Shown: piece after piece, positions 12,959-23,561 of the stretch
Layout of the letters: every line of letters begins with the position of its first letter
How positions within the stretch are numbered: the first letter of the stretch is position 1
Source: DATARH01 sp035648415
GTDB taxonomy: Bacteria > Pseudomonadota > Alphaproteobacteria > ATCC43930 > CGMCC-115725
Reading direction: 5' to 3'
NCBI GenBank assembly: GCA_035648415.1
Contig: DASRLO010000036.1
Coordinates: 1 to 26,551 of the forward strand
Length of the DNA stretch: 26,551 bases
Position numbers and translations under genes: made by a program
The notes under the pieces: model-generated
Told to the model about the DNA's origin: nothing
Databases searched by the model: none
Seen by the model: only the letters and a program-made list of their open reading frames with translations

Positions 12959-15627
12959 CCCTCGTTCTCCTGCTCCTGCAGCGGCCGCAGCCGGCGATAG
13001 GCGTAGCCGATGCCGACCAGCACGCCGCCGAGGCCGATAAAGGACAGCGCGCGCAGCACGCCTTCGAGCTCGGCCATGTCGGAGAGGAACACCTTGGCGA
13101 CGACCAGGCCGACCCCGGCCAGCGATACGCGGCGCAACCACTCGTCGCGCCGGATCAGGCCGGCGGTGAGACCGATCCCGGCAAAGACCAGCCACGCCGC
13201 CGAATAGGCGTACCACTCGGCGTCGCCGGTCTCGAACATGCCGAGAATGTTGCCGTGGAAGGCGTGCCGCACCTCCAGGCTGAGCCAGACAAAGGCCAGC
13301 CCGGCGGCGAGGATGCGCGCCGCGAGCCGCAGCCAAGCCGGCCCCAGCCGCAGCACCACGAGCGCCGCGTACAGCAGCGCCGGGAGGCCATAGGCGAGGC
13401 TCAGCGCGTCGAAGACCATGGTGCGGCCGACCGGGGCGCCGGTGATCATCGGGTTCGCCGCGAGCACCTGCCAGACCACGATCTGCGCGCTCGCCAGCGT
13501 GGCGAGGATGATCCCGCTCCACAGCAGCACCGGCCGCCGCCGGCGCTCGGCGAGCCACAGGGCGAACCCGCCGAGCAGCAGCCAAAGCAGCGGCGACAGC
13601 GCGTCGCCGCCGAAATCCGAGAGCGGGGCGTCGATCCGGCCGTAGAGCGCATGGCGCAGCTCGAAGGTCAGCAGCAGTGTCGTAAACACGGCGCTGCCCG
13701 CTTCGAGCACGCAGACCAGCAGATCGTCTACGCGGCTACCGAACTCCCGCGTCGCGACGATAAAGGCCAGCGCCGGCACGCCGTAGCCGTACAGCAGCCA
13801 GTTGAAGACCGGGGTCGGCGCTATCGGGTAGCCGAGCAGATAGGGGTTGAGGGCGAGCCGCGCCAGCACGATGCCGGCGACCACGAGGGCGGCATGGCGC
13901 AGCACCTTGAGATCGAATCGCCCTTCGACCCAGCCGAGCGCCGGCAGATGCAGCGCGATCGCGACGGTAAGCCAAGCCGTGCTGAGCGCGAAGCTCGCGG
14001 CGAGGATCGTGCCGCCGAGCACGCCGACCGCATAGGCGGCGAGTGCGATCTCGAGCTCGATCGTCCCATCGCGACGGCGCGCGACGCTCGCCGCGGCGGC
14101 GAGGCTTAGCCCCGCCAGCAGCAGCGCCAGGCTGGCCCAGGCGATGTCGAAGCCGTAATCGTGCAGCCGCCAATAGGCGATGACGAGCACCAGCATTGTC
14201 GCCACGACCGACAGCGCCGCCCAGCGCCCCGGCCGCGCCGCGCGCATCTGCGCGACGAACCCGCCGCCGCCCAGCAGCACCGCGCCGGCGACGCAGGCAA
14301 CGGTGAAATCCTGGATCGCGACGGGCAGGCGCAATTGCCCGAGAAACACCTGCTGGTCGGTAAAAAACGGCAGGTTCCACATCGCCAGCACCGCGAGGAT
14401 GAGGATCGCCGCGGTGACAATCACATCGTCCAAGGTGCGGTCGCGATAGGCGAAACCGAGCAGGAACGCCGCCGCGGCGTAGCTTGAGATAAGGCTCGGA
14501 TTGTCGAACCCCGCGACGTGCACCAGCACGAACGCGGCAAGCGCGAAGAGCCCGAACGCCACGCGCACCAGCGGCCCGACCAGCGGCGTTTCGGTGATGC
14601 CCGTGAGGAAGCGCACCCGCTTCACGCCGCGGCGGAACGCGGCGAACAGCGCGAGCTGCGCCAGGATGTAGCCGCCGACCACCGGGCTTTCCGGGTGCGC
14701 CGGCGCCAGCGCGAGCCACACCATCGTCCAGATGAACGCGCCGAACAGCGCCGGAAAAGCCAGCCACCACCACGCCCGGTGGCGCAGCACCGCCAGCAGG
14801 CCGGCGGTCACCACGGCCAGATAAACAAAGAGCGGCAGCGCATGGGGCGCGTCGCTCGCGACCAGCGCCGGCACGATATAGGCGCCGACCAGCCCCAGCG
14901 CCGCGACCAGCACACCCTGCCGCAGCGACAGCGCCACCGTGGCGCCGGCGGTGGCGGCGAGCAGCGCGAACGCCGCCGGGCCGGGGATCAGGCCGTACAG
15001 CTGGTACGCCGCGTAAAGCGCGGCGAACACCGTCGCCGCTCCGCCCGCGGCGAGCGCCTGCGGCACGTAGGACGGGCCGGATGCTGCGTCGCCGGCCGCA
15101 ATCTCGCGCCGCTTCAGCCACTCCGAGCCGGCGCAGAGAGCGATCCCGAGCAGCACCGCGAGCACAACCCGCACCGGCGGGGTCAACAAGCCATGGTCGA
15201 TCGATAATTTGACGAGAAACGCGCCGCCGAGCGCCAACGCCACGGCGCCCAGCCAGACCAGCCAATTCTCGGCCAGCCGCTGCTCGAACCGCCGGCCGGC
15301 TTCGCGGGGCGCGGCAGCCGGCGGCGGCGCCGGTTGGTACGGCTCGAATGTTGCGGCTGCTAGGTCAGGGGGTGCAGCGGCAGGCGTCGCTTCGATCGGT
15401 TCGGCAAGCGGTTCGGACGGCGAAATCGCCGCCGGCGGCGGTGCGGACGGCGCGCCGGCCAGCCGTTCGTCGAGCCGGAAGATGCGGTGATCGAGCATCC
15501 CGATCCGGTCGACCAGCGCCTCAACCCGCAGCCTCAGCCGGCGGCTGACCACCATCGCCCGCGCCGCCAAGACGAACGGGGCGACATAGAAAAGGAAGAA
15601 CCAGGGAAGCGCATCGTCCCAGTCCAT
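12955..15627 (-). CDS. DUF2339 multi-pass membrane protein
   Basis: This 890-residue integral membrane protein matches the DUF2339 family (PF10101). It opens with one transmembrane helix (ALPWFFLFYVAPFVLAARAMV, about residues 5-25). A short coiled segment follows (LRLRVEALVDRIGMLDHRIFRLDERL), then an Ala/Pro-rich linker (about 60-120). From the sequence AENWLVWLGAVALALGGAFL onwards it is an almost unbroken series of some two dozen hydrophobic helices. Family function is unknown; a membrane-bound sensor or transporter role would be a guess. The start MDWDDALPW (15627) is preferred; an extension to 15723 would run into the divergent promoter region. It is divergent from tetR, whose likely operator lies inside its promoter, so TetR control is inferred. 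Confidence 0.88.
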   Translation of the reverse strand: MDWDDALPWFFLFYVAPFVLAARAMVVSRRLRLRVEALVDRIGMLDHRIFRLDERLAGAPSAPPPAAISPSEPLAEPIEATPAAAPPDLAAATFEPYQPAPPPAAAPREAGRRFEQRLAENWLVWLGAVALALGGAFLVKLSIDHGLLTPPVRVVLAVLLGIALCAGSEWLKRREIAAGDAASGPSYVPQALAAGGAATVFAALYAAYQLYGLIPGPAAFALLAATAGATVALSLRQGVLVAALGLVGAYIVPALVASDAPHALPLFVYLAVVTAGLLAVLRHRAWWWLAFPALFGAFIWTMVWLALAPAHPESPVVGGYILAQLALFAAFRRGVKRVRFLTGITETPLVGPLVRVAFGLFALAAFVLVHVAGFDNPSLISSYAAAAFLLGFAYRDRTLDDVIVTAAILILAVLAMWNLPFFTDQQVFLGQLRLPVAIQDFTVACVAGAVLLGGGGFVAQMRAARPGRWAALSVVATMLVLVIAYWRLHDYGFDIAWASLALLLAGLSLAAAASVARRRDGTIELEIALAAYAVGVLGGTILAASFALSTAWLTVAIALHLPALGWVEGRFDLKVLRHAALVVAGIVLARLALNPYLLGYPIAPTPVFNWLLYGYGVPALAFIVATREFGSRVDDLLVCVLEAGSAVFTTLLLTFELRHALYGRIDAPLSDFGGDALSPLLWLLLGGFALWLAERRRRPVLLWSGIILATLASAQIVVWQVLAANPMITGAPVGRTMVFDALSLAYGLPALLYAALVVLRLGPAWLRLAARILAAGLAFVWLSLEVRHAFHGNILGMFETGDAEWYAYSAAWLVFAGIGLTAGLIRRDEWLRRVSLAGVGLVVAKVFLSDMAELEGVLRALSFIGLGGVLVGIGYAYRRLRPLQEQENEG

Positions 15628-15684
15628 GGCGCCAAACCTTTCGCGGCCGTTGACCGCCGGGCAATGGATGCGGCGCAAAGCCGC

Positions 15685-15713
15685 TTGTCCGGCCAATGCC
15701 GAAATCATATAAT
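15685..15713 (+). promoter_or_regulatory. Sigma70-type promoter of the tetR gene
   Basis: TTGTCC (15685-15690) and a consensus TATAAT (15708-15713) are separated by 17 bp. Transcription would start near 15720, which excludes the GTG at 15716 as translation start and supports 15746. The palindrome at 15713-15730 overlaps the -10 box and start site. Confidence 0.6.
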
Positions 15714-15733
15714 GAGTGAACATTTACTCACAA
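15704..15733 (-). promoter_or_regulatory. Overlapping divergent promoter of the DUF2339 gene
   Basis: Read on the minus strand, TTGTGA (15733-15728) and TATGAT (15709-15704) are separated by 18 bp, with start expected near 15697, about 70 nt before the DUF2339 ATG. The TetR-type palindrome fills most of the spacer. The boxes match the consensus only in part, so this is moderately supported. Confidence 0.45.
15713..15730. promoter_or_regulatory. TetR-type operator palindrome
   Basis: TGAGTGAACATTTACTCA is an 18-bp imperfect palindrome with half-sites TGAGTnAA and TTnACTCA. It lies between tetR and DUF2339, overlapping the promoters of both. TetR-family regulators typically bind palindromes of this size and repress their own gene and the divergent one. 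Confidence 0.65.
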
Positions 15734-15745
15734 CAGGAATCTTGC

Positions 15746-16321
15746 GTGCGGGCGACCGGAGTGAAAGACAAGATCGGCCGCGCCGCCATCGAGCTGTTCG
15801 CGACGCACGGGGTCGACGGCGTCTCGATCGCCGAGATCGCCGTCGCAGCCCGCGTCTCGCAGGGCGCGCTTTACCGGCATTACCGCAGCAAGGACGAACT
15901 GGCCGAACAGCTGTTTGCCGCCGCCTATCGTCAGGCGGGCGAGGAATTGACGGCGATCGGCGCGGCCAAGCGCGGGTTCGCCGCCCGCATCGCCGCGATG
16001 GTCGCCCATTTCTGTGCGCTCTACGACCGCGACGCGCCGCTGTTTCGCTTTATGCTGCTGGCCCAGCACAAGCTGCTCCCAAGAGTGGATTTTCACGGCC
16101 CCGGCCCCGCAACGGCCGTCCAGGCGGCGGTCGCCGAGGCCGCCGGCTGCGGAGAAATCGCCGCCGTCGATAGCGCCGCCGCCACCGCGGCGATATTGGG
16201 CATCGTATTGCAGACCGCGGTTTTTCACGTCTACGGCCGCATCGGCGGACCGCTGGCGCCGCGCGCGCCGGCGCTCGCCCGCGCCGCCGTCGCCGCCGTC
16301 GCCGCATTGGCTGGCGCCTAG
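15746..16321 (+). CDS. TetR/AcrR-family transcriptional regulator
   Basis: This 191-residue regulator begins with a helix-turn-helix DNA-binding domain (about 6-55): KDKIGRAAIELFATHGVDGV, then SIAEIAVAARVSQGALYRHYRSKDELAEQLF, the classic TetR_N signature (PF00440). The rest is an Ala-rich helical ligand-binding domain with no residue pattern that reveals the inducer. The start is taken at GTG 15746, which has AGGA 7 nt upstream; GTG 15716 lies within the operator and before the predicted transcript start, and GTG 15761 (VKDK) is a further option. It is divergent from DUF2339 and probably autoregulated. It ends 193 bp before atpH, which I do not think it controls. Confidence 0.88.
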   Translation: MRATGVKDKIGRAAIELFATHGVDGVSIAEIAVAARVSQGALYRHYRSKDELAEQLFAAAYRQAGEELTAIGAAKRGFAARIAAMVAHFCALYDRDAPLFRFMLLAQHKLLPRVDFHGPGPATAVQAAVAEAAGCGEIAAVDSAAATAAILGIVLQTAVFHVYGRIGGPLAPRAPALARAAVAAVAALAGA

Positions 16322-16514
16322 CTGCTCGCCAAAGAGGGTAAGCCATTGCATTGCTGCAAAGCCTCCAGCGGTTGCGCCAAGGATGCGAAACATGTTAGGA
16401 ACCGCGCGGATCTCGCGGGGCCAGAGGGCCCCGAGGTCGTCTTTAGCCGAGGTCCAAAACGGGCAATGCCGCGACCCTTCGCTCCCCGGCGCGCTGATCG
16501 AGGATCGTCTCCCT
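16322..16514 (+). other. 193-bp non-coding leader upstream of atpH with hairpins
   Basis: No gene is visible here. A perfect 7-bp stem CGGGGCC/GGCCCCG with an AGAG loop lies at 16416-16433. A smaller TTGCA/TGCAA repeat is near 16347-16360. The first may terminate tetR transcription (no T-run) or form part of the atp leader RNA. The atp promoter must lie here or further upstream, but I could not pick convincing -35/-10 boxes. Confidence 0.5.
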
Positions 16515-17075
16515 GTGGTTGCTGAATCGACAGGCGTTTCCGGCCTGGCAGGTCGTTATGCGGCGGCGCTGTTCGAGCTGGCGGACGAGCGCCATGCGCT
16601 CGACGACGCGGCCGGCGATCTGCGCCAGCTCCGCACCATGCTGGCCGACAGTCCCGATCTCGGACGGATGGTGCGCAGCCCGGTGCTGTCGCGCGCCGAG
16701 CAGGGCAAGGCGATCGAGGCGCTGGCCGAACAGGCGGGCCTGGCGAAACTGACCCGCGACTTCCTGGCGATCGTCGCGCGCAACCGCCGCCTGTTCGCGG
16801 TGCCGGCGATGATCGAGGCCTATCTGGCGAAACTCGCCGAGCGGCGCGGCGAGGTGACCGCCGAGATCACCGCGGCGCAGGCGCTTTCCAAGGCGCAGCA
16901 GGAGGCGCTCGGCGAGCAATTGCGCCGCGTCGTCGGCAGCCGCGTGACGATCGACATGCGGGTCGATCCGAGCCTTCTCGGCGGCATGATCGTCAAGATC
17001 GGCTCGCGGATGATCGACGGATCGTTGAAGGGCCAGCTGCAGCGCCTGCAGCTGAGCATGAGAGGCATCGGGTAG
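16515..17075 (+). CDS. atpH: F1Fo ATP synthase subunit delta
   Basis: This 186-residue delta subunit (OSCP) forms the stator link between the F1 head and the b subunits. The N-terminal helical domain begins GVSGLAGRYAAALFELADE. The C-terminal domain holds the family signature region VDPSLLGGMIVKIGSRMIDGSLKGQLQRL. The start is GTG 16515 (VVAESTGVSGL); no ATG fits, and GAGGA lies about 11 nt upstream. Length is normal. It is the first gene of an atpH-A-G-D-C cluster with a 12-bp gap to atpA. Fo genes are not in this window, as usual for alphaproteobacteria where they form a separate operon. Confidence 0.94.
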   Translation: MVAESTGVSGLAGRYAAALFELADERHALDDAAGDLRQLRTMLADSPDLGRMVRSPVLSRAEQGKAIEALAEQAGLAKLTRDFLAIVARNRRLFAVPAMIEAYLAKLAERRGEVTAEITAAQALSKAQQEALGEQLRRVVGSRVTIDMRVDPSLLGGMIVKIGSRMIDGSLKGQLQRLQLSMRGIG

Positions 17076-17087
17076 GGGACCAAGCAC

Positions 17088-18617
<1,530 letters not shown>

Positions 18618-18644
18618 TGCTTTTGAGTCAGCGGCATTCTAAAT

Positions 18645-18724
18645 CGTCACCCCCGCGAAAGCGGGGGGCCAGGGCGGCCATACCGCCCTCGGGTCCCTGG
18701 ATGCCCGCTTCCGCGGGAATGACG
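18645..18724. repeat. 80-bp palindromic intergenic element between atpA and atpG
   Basis: The outer ends CGTCA (18645-18649) and TGACG (18720-18724) are inverted. Inside lie three perfect hairpins: CCCCCGC-GAAA-GCGGGGG (18650-18667, a GNRA-type loop), GGGCGG-CCATA-CCGCCC (18672-18688) and CCCGC-TTCC-GCGGG (18704-18717). CCAGGG (18669-18674) also pairs with CCCTGG (18695-18700). The CGTCA-CCCGCG...CGCGGGAATGACG design is that of small dispersed palindromic repeats seen in many proteobacterial genomes. It is transcribed with the operon, so it could tune atpA versus atpG mRNA levels. No second copy occurs in the window. Confidence 0.8.
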
Positions 18725-18742
18725 AAAGTGGCGGGGTAAGAC

Positions 18743-19627
18743 ATGCCCAGCCTCAAGGACCTGCGCAACCGCATCCGCAGCGTCAGGTCGACCCAGAAGA
18801 TCACCTCGGCGATGAAGATGGTCGCCGCCTCCCGCCTGCGCCGCGCGCAGGAGCAGGCCGAGGCGGCGCGCCCCTATGCCGAGCGCATGGAACGGGTGCT
18901 GGCCTCGCTGGCGGCACGCATGTCGGGTCTCTCGGGCGGGCCGCCGCTGCTCACCGGCACCGGCGGGGACCAGACGCATCTGCTGGTCGTCGCGACCTCG
19001 GACCGCGGACTTGCCGGCGGCTTCAACGCGACCATCCTGCGCGAGGCGCGCCGCCAGATCCGCACGTTGACCGGCGCCGGCAAGACGGTGAAAATTTTGA
19101 CCGTCGGCCGCAAGGGCCGCGATGGGCTGCGCCGCGACTATGCCCGCCTCATTCACGACAGCCTCACCGAAATCGGCCGCCGCCGCCTCTCGTTCGACGA
19201 GGCCCGCGACATCGCCCAGCGCATCCTGACGCTGTTCGAGGCGGGCGAATTCGACACCTGCTCGATCGTCTTCAACCGTTTCCGCTCGGCGATCACTCAG
19301 ATTATCACGGTGCAGCAGCTGATCCCGTTCGCTCAGCCGGCCGCCGCCGCTGCTCCCGCGCCGGCGGGCGGCGCGATCTACGAGTTCGAGCCCGACGAGG
19401 AGGAAATCCTCGCCGAATTGCTGCCGCGCAACCTCGCGGTGCAGGTTTACACCGCGCTCCTCGAAAACGCGGCGAGCGAGCAGGGCGCGCGGATGACCGC
19501 GATGGACAACGCCACCCGCAACGCCGGCGACATGATCGACCGGCTGACGATGAACTATAATCGCACCCGCCAGGCGGTCATCACCAAGGAGCTGATCGAG
19601 ATCATCTCCGGGGCCGAGGCGCTTTAA
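18743..19627 (+). CDS. atpG: F1Fo ATP synthase subunit gamma
   Basis: This 294-residue subunit is the central rotor shaft. The N-terminal helix is MPSLKDLRNRIRSVRSTQKITSAMKMVAASRLRRAQ. The Rossmann-like part has LLVVATSDRGLAGGFNATI. The C-terminal helix reads LENAASEQGARMTAMDNATRNAGDMIDRLTMNYNRTRQAVIT, the gamma signature. Residues about 190-225 hold an Ala/Pro stretch plus an acidic segment (EPDEEEILAELLPR), a length difference common in alphaproteobacterial gamma subunits. It begins 18 bp after the palindromic element, with GGCGGGG about 7 nt before the ATG. Confidence 0.96.
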   Translation: MPSLKDLRNRIRSVRSTQKITSAMKMVAASRLRRAQEQAEAARPYAERMERVLASLAARMSGLSGGPPLLTGTGGDQTHLLVVATSDRGLAGGFNATILREARRQIRTLTGAGKTVKILTVGRKGRDGLRRDYARLIHDSLTEIGRRRLSFDEARDIAQRILTLFEAGEFDTCSIVFNRFRSAITQIITVQQLIPFAQPAAAAAPAPAGGAIYEFEPDEEEILAELLPRNLAVQVYTALLENAASEQGARMTAMDNATRNAGDMIDRLTMNYNRTRQAVITKELIEIISGAEAL

Positions 19628-19646
19628 CACCAGGGATCATCCGAAC

Positions 19647-21067
<1,421 letters not shown>

Positions 21068-21071
<4 letters not shown>

Positions 21072-22093
21072 AGAAAGATCGAACGATGGCCGACCGCGTG
21101 CAATTCGAGCTGGTGACGCCGGAGCGCCTCATCCTTTCGGCCGAGGTCGAGATGGTCGTGGTGCCCGGCACCGAGGGCAATTTCGGCGTGCTCCCCGGCC
21201 ACTCGCCGCTGATCTCGACGATCCGTCCCGGCATGATCGAGATTTACCAGACCCGGCCTACAATCTCCGAACGCATTTTCGTCGTCAGCGGCATCGCCGA
21301 GGTGACGCCCGAGCGCTGCACGGTCCTCGCCGAGGAAGCGATGGCTCCCTCGACCCTCGACCGCGCCGCGACCGAAGCCGAATTGCAGGTGATCGAAGGC
21401 AACCTGCCGAGCCTGCGCGACCAGGTCGCGCGTGCCGCCGGCACCGATCGCGACCGGCTTGCGCTCGAGCTGCGCGGCCTCGAACACCGGCAGAACATCG
21501 CCCGCGCCAAACTCCAGGCGATCGCTACCCAAACCACGCATTGAGCCAGCTGCTTTCTGTTGTTTTCGCCAATCCTCCCAATCGACGGATCTGGTTTCGA
21601 TAAGGGTGGGCGGTGGCGTGCGGTCTACGAAGACAATCAGATTGAGACAATCAAAACGTGCATTCGGCACGATCAGCCCATCGAGTTCCAGGAAGTACGC
21701 GGCCGCCGCTATCGCCTGCGTGGTCCCATATTCGAAGGTCCGATAGCGTGCGACATCCACACCGAAGGGCGCTAGGCTGGACACGTTAGAAAAGCGTAGA
21801 AGCCGCTCCGACTCTATTCGAATCGCGTGGATTTCGTGCTCAATACGACTCGGCCAAATCGGTTCCAGCGAGAGCCGGTAACCGATTTCAGCCAGTGCCC
21901 CGTCGCGCTCCAAACTCGTATAGAGAACTTCAAACTCGCCGCTGCCGCTCCAACGCCCATTCGCACCTGAGCCACGGAGAGGCTCTCTCCCTTTCCTCGT
22001 GATTCGCCAAACCGTGCCGTGAAACGATTCGGGGTCGAGAGCCTCGATGGCATCAAGAACAGCTCGGTCGTGAATACGTCCGTGACGGGCCAT
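21068..22093 (-). CDS. RES-domain toxin (NAD-degrading type), frame running on through atpC
   Basis: The first 180 residues (22093 to about 21550) form a complete RES domain (PF08808), the toxin half of Xre-RES pairs that deplete NAD. Expected active-site residues are R30 (VWRITRKG), Y58 (VLYTSLE) and E69 (ALAEIGYR). N144 in VPNAR occupies the place where relatives usually carry serine, and N151 in LNLIVF is kept. The domain ends at VDWEDWRKQQ, as in relatives. No stop follows; the frame continues for about 158 residues antisense to atpC and ends at 21068, giving 341 residues. That tail has no family resemblance and is probably a read-through consequence of a lost or never-acquired stop. The gene starts 2 bp after the antitoxin stop (TGATCATG). 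Confidence 0.75.
21086..21544 (+). CDS. atpC: F1Fo ATP synthase subunit epsilon
   Basis: This 152-residue subunit is part of the central stalk and can inhibit ATP hydrolysis. The N-terminal beta-sandwich is clear: FELVTPERLILSAEVEMVVVPGTEGNFGVLPGHSPLIS. The C-terminal part is helical (LDRAATEAELQVIEGNLPSLRDQVA). It is a little longer than the usual 130-140 residues. AAAGA lies 9 nt before the ATG. It ends the operon. The convergent RES gene's open frame runs antisense through the whole of atpC and stops only at 21068, overlapping even the atpD stop codon. Confidence 0.95.
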   Translation: MADRVQFELVTPERLILSAEVEMVVVPGTEGNFGVLPGHSPLISTIRPGMIEIYQTRPTISERIFVVSGIAEVTPERCTVLAEEAMAPSTLDRAATEAELQVIEGNLPSLRDQVARAAGTDRDRLALELRGLEHRQNIARAKLQAIATQTTH

Positions 22094-22095
22094 GA

Positions 22096-22434
22096 TCAGG
22101 TGTAAGTTGCCTCGTCGAGGCTTTCAATCACGGCGAGTACCTCATCCGCTCGGCCCGCATGGATCAAGTCTATCGCCCGCTCGCCGTTGAGTAGGCGGTG
22201 CTTCGAATAAAGCCACATCCGCGTTTCATCTGGTGAATAGAAATCCGCCAACCGATCGACTACGTACCGGAGGTCGGAAATTAGAAGCTGCGTTTTGGGT
22301 TGCGGAGATGCTTTGCCCGATACCCACCGCGATACAGTTGCCTGAGATACCGCTGCAATATTTGCGACGTCGGTACCTTTTAGCGCACCCCGATCACGAA
22401 GCTCGTCGAGTAATTTTGCGACGGCGCTTGCCAT
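22096..22434 (-). CDS. Xre/MbcA/ParS-type antitoxin of the RES toxin
   Basis: This 112-residue protein has an N-terminal helix-turn-helix (about 20-45: GTDVANIAAVSQATVSRWVSGKASPQPKTQ) and a C-terminal toxin-binding domain (about 75-112: WLYSKHRLLNGERAIDLIHAGRADEVLAVIESL), the DUF2384 arrangement that seals the RES active site. The start MASAVAKLL (22434) is chosen because the upstream open frame looks non-coding; the ribosome-binding site is weak (GGTAGG). It is the first gene of a minus-strand operon with the RES toxin. Base composition here is less GC-rich than the flanking core genes, which suggests transfer. Confidence 0.82.
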   Translation of the reverse strand: MASAVAKLLDELRDRGALKGTDVANIAAVSQATVSRWVSGKASPQPKTQLLISDLRYVVDRLADFYSPDETRMWLYSKHRLLNGERAIDLIHAGRADEVLAVIESLDEATYT

Positions 22435-22732
22435 GCCTACCGCCCCAACACGGCGCCGATCGCCCTGCCGCCGCCACGAAAGGCGAGGGATCGGGATCTC
22501 GTGGTGGCGACATCGTCCTGAGAATGCAAATCGCCTAGAGTCGGCACGGGCGGAGGGTGAAGGCGGTGCACCGTCGCGATCATGTCCGGGGTCCTTACTC
22601 TGTGTGGTCATTCGTATGTGCATTTCTCTTTCATAAATATCAACAATGAAATGAAAAATATAATTCCGCCTCATGATTCGAGGCAATCGGGCTGATCGTC
22701 GGAGTTTTTGGCGGGCTGGTGTATAAGCGGGC
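22435..22732. other. 298-bp spacer between Xre antitoxin and ferritin-like gene
   Basis: No convincing gene is visible. The part nearest the antitoxin is GC-rich. 22600-22680 is the most AT-rich stretch in the window, with a TATAAT on the plus strand at 22659-22664 (no good -35 box) and an inverted TTTCAT/ATGAAA pair. It probably holds the divergent promoters of the Xre-RES operon and the ferritin-like gene. Confidence 0.5.
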
Positions 22733-23548
22733 ATGGGCTCGTGGACGCTTTGCGACATTCCATGGGAGCGTTTCGACCCGGCACGGGTCGACCCCGAGAT
22801 TGTGCGCGTGGTCAAGGCGGCGAGCCTGGTCGAATACAACGGCGCCGCCTATGCACATCATCTGTGCCGCGTTTTCGCCGACGACACCGCGTTTCAGTCG
22901 AGCCTCCGGCACTGGGGCGAAGAGGAGGTGCAGCACGGCGCGGCGCTGGCCCGCTGGGCGACGCTTGCCGATCCGGGGTTCGATTTCGCCGCGGCTTTTG
23001 CTCGGTTCCAGGCAGGATTCCACATCGATTTCGACAGCGGCCGCTCGCGCCGCGGCTCGCGCGCCGGCGAAATGGTCGCGCGCTGCATCGTCGAGACCGG
23101 CACCAGCTCCTACTACACCGCGCTGCGCGAGGGGACGCAGGAGCCGGTGCTCCAGGTCATCTGTCGCCGCATCGCCGCCGACGAACTGCGCCATTACCGG
23201 CTGTTCTACATAAATCTTCGCGTCTGTCTGGCGCGGGAGCGGATCGGCCGCTGGGCGCGGCTGTGCATCGCGCTGCGCCGCCTCGCCGAGAGCGAGGACG
23301 ACGAGCTTGCCTATGCCTATTACGCCGCGAACGGCGATTTGCTACCCTATGACCGGCGCCGCTGCGGCCGCGCCTATGCGCGGCGCGCCTTCGCGCTCTA
23401 CCGGCCGCACCATGTCGAGCGCATGGCGCCGATGGTGCTGAAGGCCGCCGGGCTGACCCCGAACGGAAGGCTCGGCCGGGTGATCAGCCGGCTCGCCTGG
23501 CGAGCGCTGCGCTACCGCGCTTCACGCCTCGCCAAAGAAGCGGCCTGA
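22733..23548 (+). CDS. Ferritin-like (di-iron carboxylate) protein of unknown function
   Basis: This 271-residue, mainly helical protein has the complete di-iron pattern of ferritin/rubrerythrin-like four-helix bundles. E34 is in the first helix (LVEYNGAAYAHHL), E65-x-x-H68 in the second (WGEEEVQHG), E121 in the third (RCIVETGTSSYYTAL) and E151-x-x-H154 in the fourth (AADELRHYRLFY). The C-terminal 100 residues are basic and helical (RRCGRAYARRAFALYRPHH). There is no rubredoxin domain or signal peptide. Length and E...ExxH spacing also fit oxygenase-like or desaturase-like relatives, so the reaction (iron oxidation, peroxide reduction or substrate hydroxylation) stays open. The ATG at 22733 has only a weak AAGCGGG upstream. 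Confidence 0.78.
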   Translation: MGSWTLCDIPWERFDPARVDPEIVRVVKAASLVEYNGAAYAHHLCRVFADDTAFQSSLRHWGEEEVQHGAALARWATLADPGFDFAAAFARFQAGFHIDFDSGRSRRGSRAGEMVARCIVETGTSSYYTALREGTQEPVLQVICRRIAADELRHYRLFYINLRVCLARERIGRWARLCIALRRLAESEDDELAYAYYAANGDLLPYDRRRCGRAYARRAFALYRPHHVERMAPMVLKAAGLTPNGRLGRVISRLAWRALRYRASRLAKEAA

Positions 23549-23561
23549 ACCCGCGGCAGGG

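Noticed and set aside
11150..13585. Minus-strand open frame of 811 codons opposite priA and within DUF2339
   Set aside because: It crosses two convergent real genes in the wrong frame and shows low-complexity Arg/Ala/Gly sequence.
12079..14109. Plus-strand open frame of 676 codons spanning the priA end and opposite DUF2339
   Set aside because: It is out of frame with PriA, lacks any domain and is opposed by a clear membrane protein.
15716..15745. GTG at 15716 as the tetR start
   Set aside because: It lies inside the operator and before the transcription start predicted from the TTGTCC-17-TATAAT promoter.
22433..22636. Small plus-strand ORF of 67 codons in the Xre/ferritin spacer
   Set aside because: It overlaps the antitoxin start, is Arg/Ser-rich and has no ribosome-binding site or family resemblance.
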